From NCBI GenBank assembly GCA_026193555.1, contig JAPHUU010000357.1, positions 1 to 5,719 of the forward strand: a stretch of DNA of 5,719 nucleotides, written 5' to 3'. The DNA is from Rhodanobacter sp. (GTDB taxonomy: Bacteria > Pseudomonadota > Gammaproteobacteria > Xanthomonadales > Rhodanobacteraceae). Shown here piece by piece: positions 5,697-5,719 of this stretch (its first letter is position 1; the number at the start of each line of letters is the position of its first letter). The notes under the pieces are model-generated. The model worked only from the letters and a program-made list of their open reading frames with translations, was not told the DNA's origin and ran no database searches. The position numbers and the translations under genes were made by a program.

Positions 5697-5719
5697 TTAG
5701 GCCAGCGCCAAGGCTGGCA
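5697..5719 (-). CDS. Possible last codons of an upstream gene
   Basis: One minus-strand frame reads P-A-L-A-L-A followed by a TAA stop at 5699-5697, 14 nt before cheY. This spacing would fit the end of an upstream operon gene, but seven codons are not enough to identify it, and the stretch could equally be untranslated leader. Confidence 0.25.
5701..5718. repeat. Short inverted repeat upstream of cheY
   Basis: GCCAGC and GCTGGC form 6-bp arms around a 6-nt loop (GCCAAG on the plus strand). No T-run follows on the minus strand, so it is not a typical terminator. It sits just upstream of the cheY ribosome binding site and may be part of coding sequence. Confidence 0.35.

Noticed and set aside
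1..5719. Mobile elements, CRISPR arrays, tRNA or rRNA genes
   Set aside because: No transposase, terminal repeats, regularly spaced repeats or RNA gene signatures were seen; five chemotaxis genes fill nearly all of the window.

Overview
The window is a high-GC stretch of a proteobacterial chromosome that holds one chemotaxis gene cluster. All genes are on the minus strand. In transcription order (right to left) they are cheY, cheA, cheW, a transmembrane methyl-accepting chemotaxis protein (mcp), and cheR, which runs off the left edge. Gene order, protein lengths and codon use suggest a gammaproteobacterium, with the Xanthomonadales/Rhodanobacteraceae (Rhodanobacter, Dyella, Frateuria type) as my best guess. 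That placement is inference from general resemblance, not from a search.

Layout. The last ~37 bases (5683-5719) are the cheY leader: a good Shine-Dalgarno, a small inverted repeat and perhaps the last codons of an upstream gene. cheY (5320-5682) is followed after 8 nt by cheA (3281-5311), whose Shine-Dalgarno overlaps the cheY stop codon. A 194-nt gap (3087-3280) is the only real intergenic space. It contains a strong match to a flagellar sigma-28 (FliA) promoter ahead of cheW (2583-3086). mcp (794-2569) starts 13 nt after cheW. cheR (1-793, incomplete) starts with GTG directly after the mcp stop codon.

How the genes work together. The receptor senses a periplasmic signal and controls the kinase CheA through the adaptor CheW. 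CheA phosphorylates CheY. CheR methylates the receptor for adaptation. The receptor ends in a W-x-x-F pentapeptide of the kind that tethers CheR (and CheB), and the cheR encoded next to it has a beta-subdomain that aligns without gaps to the tethering type of CheR. The receptor and its methyltransferase therefore look like a matched pair. cheB and cheD, if present, would lie beyond the left edge; no cheZ is visible.

This is a recognisable chemosensory cluster, and I see no new kind of system. The points worth a second look are the embedded cheR translation signal, the internal sigma-28 promoter, and the combination of a che2-like gene order with a Tar-like periplasmic receptor.
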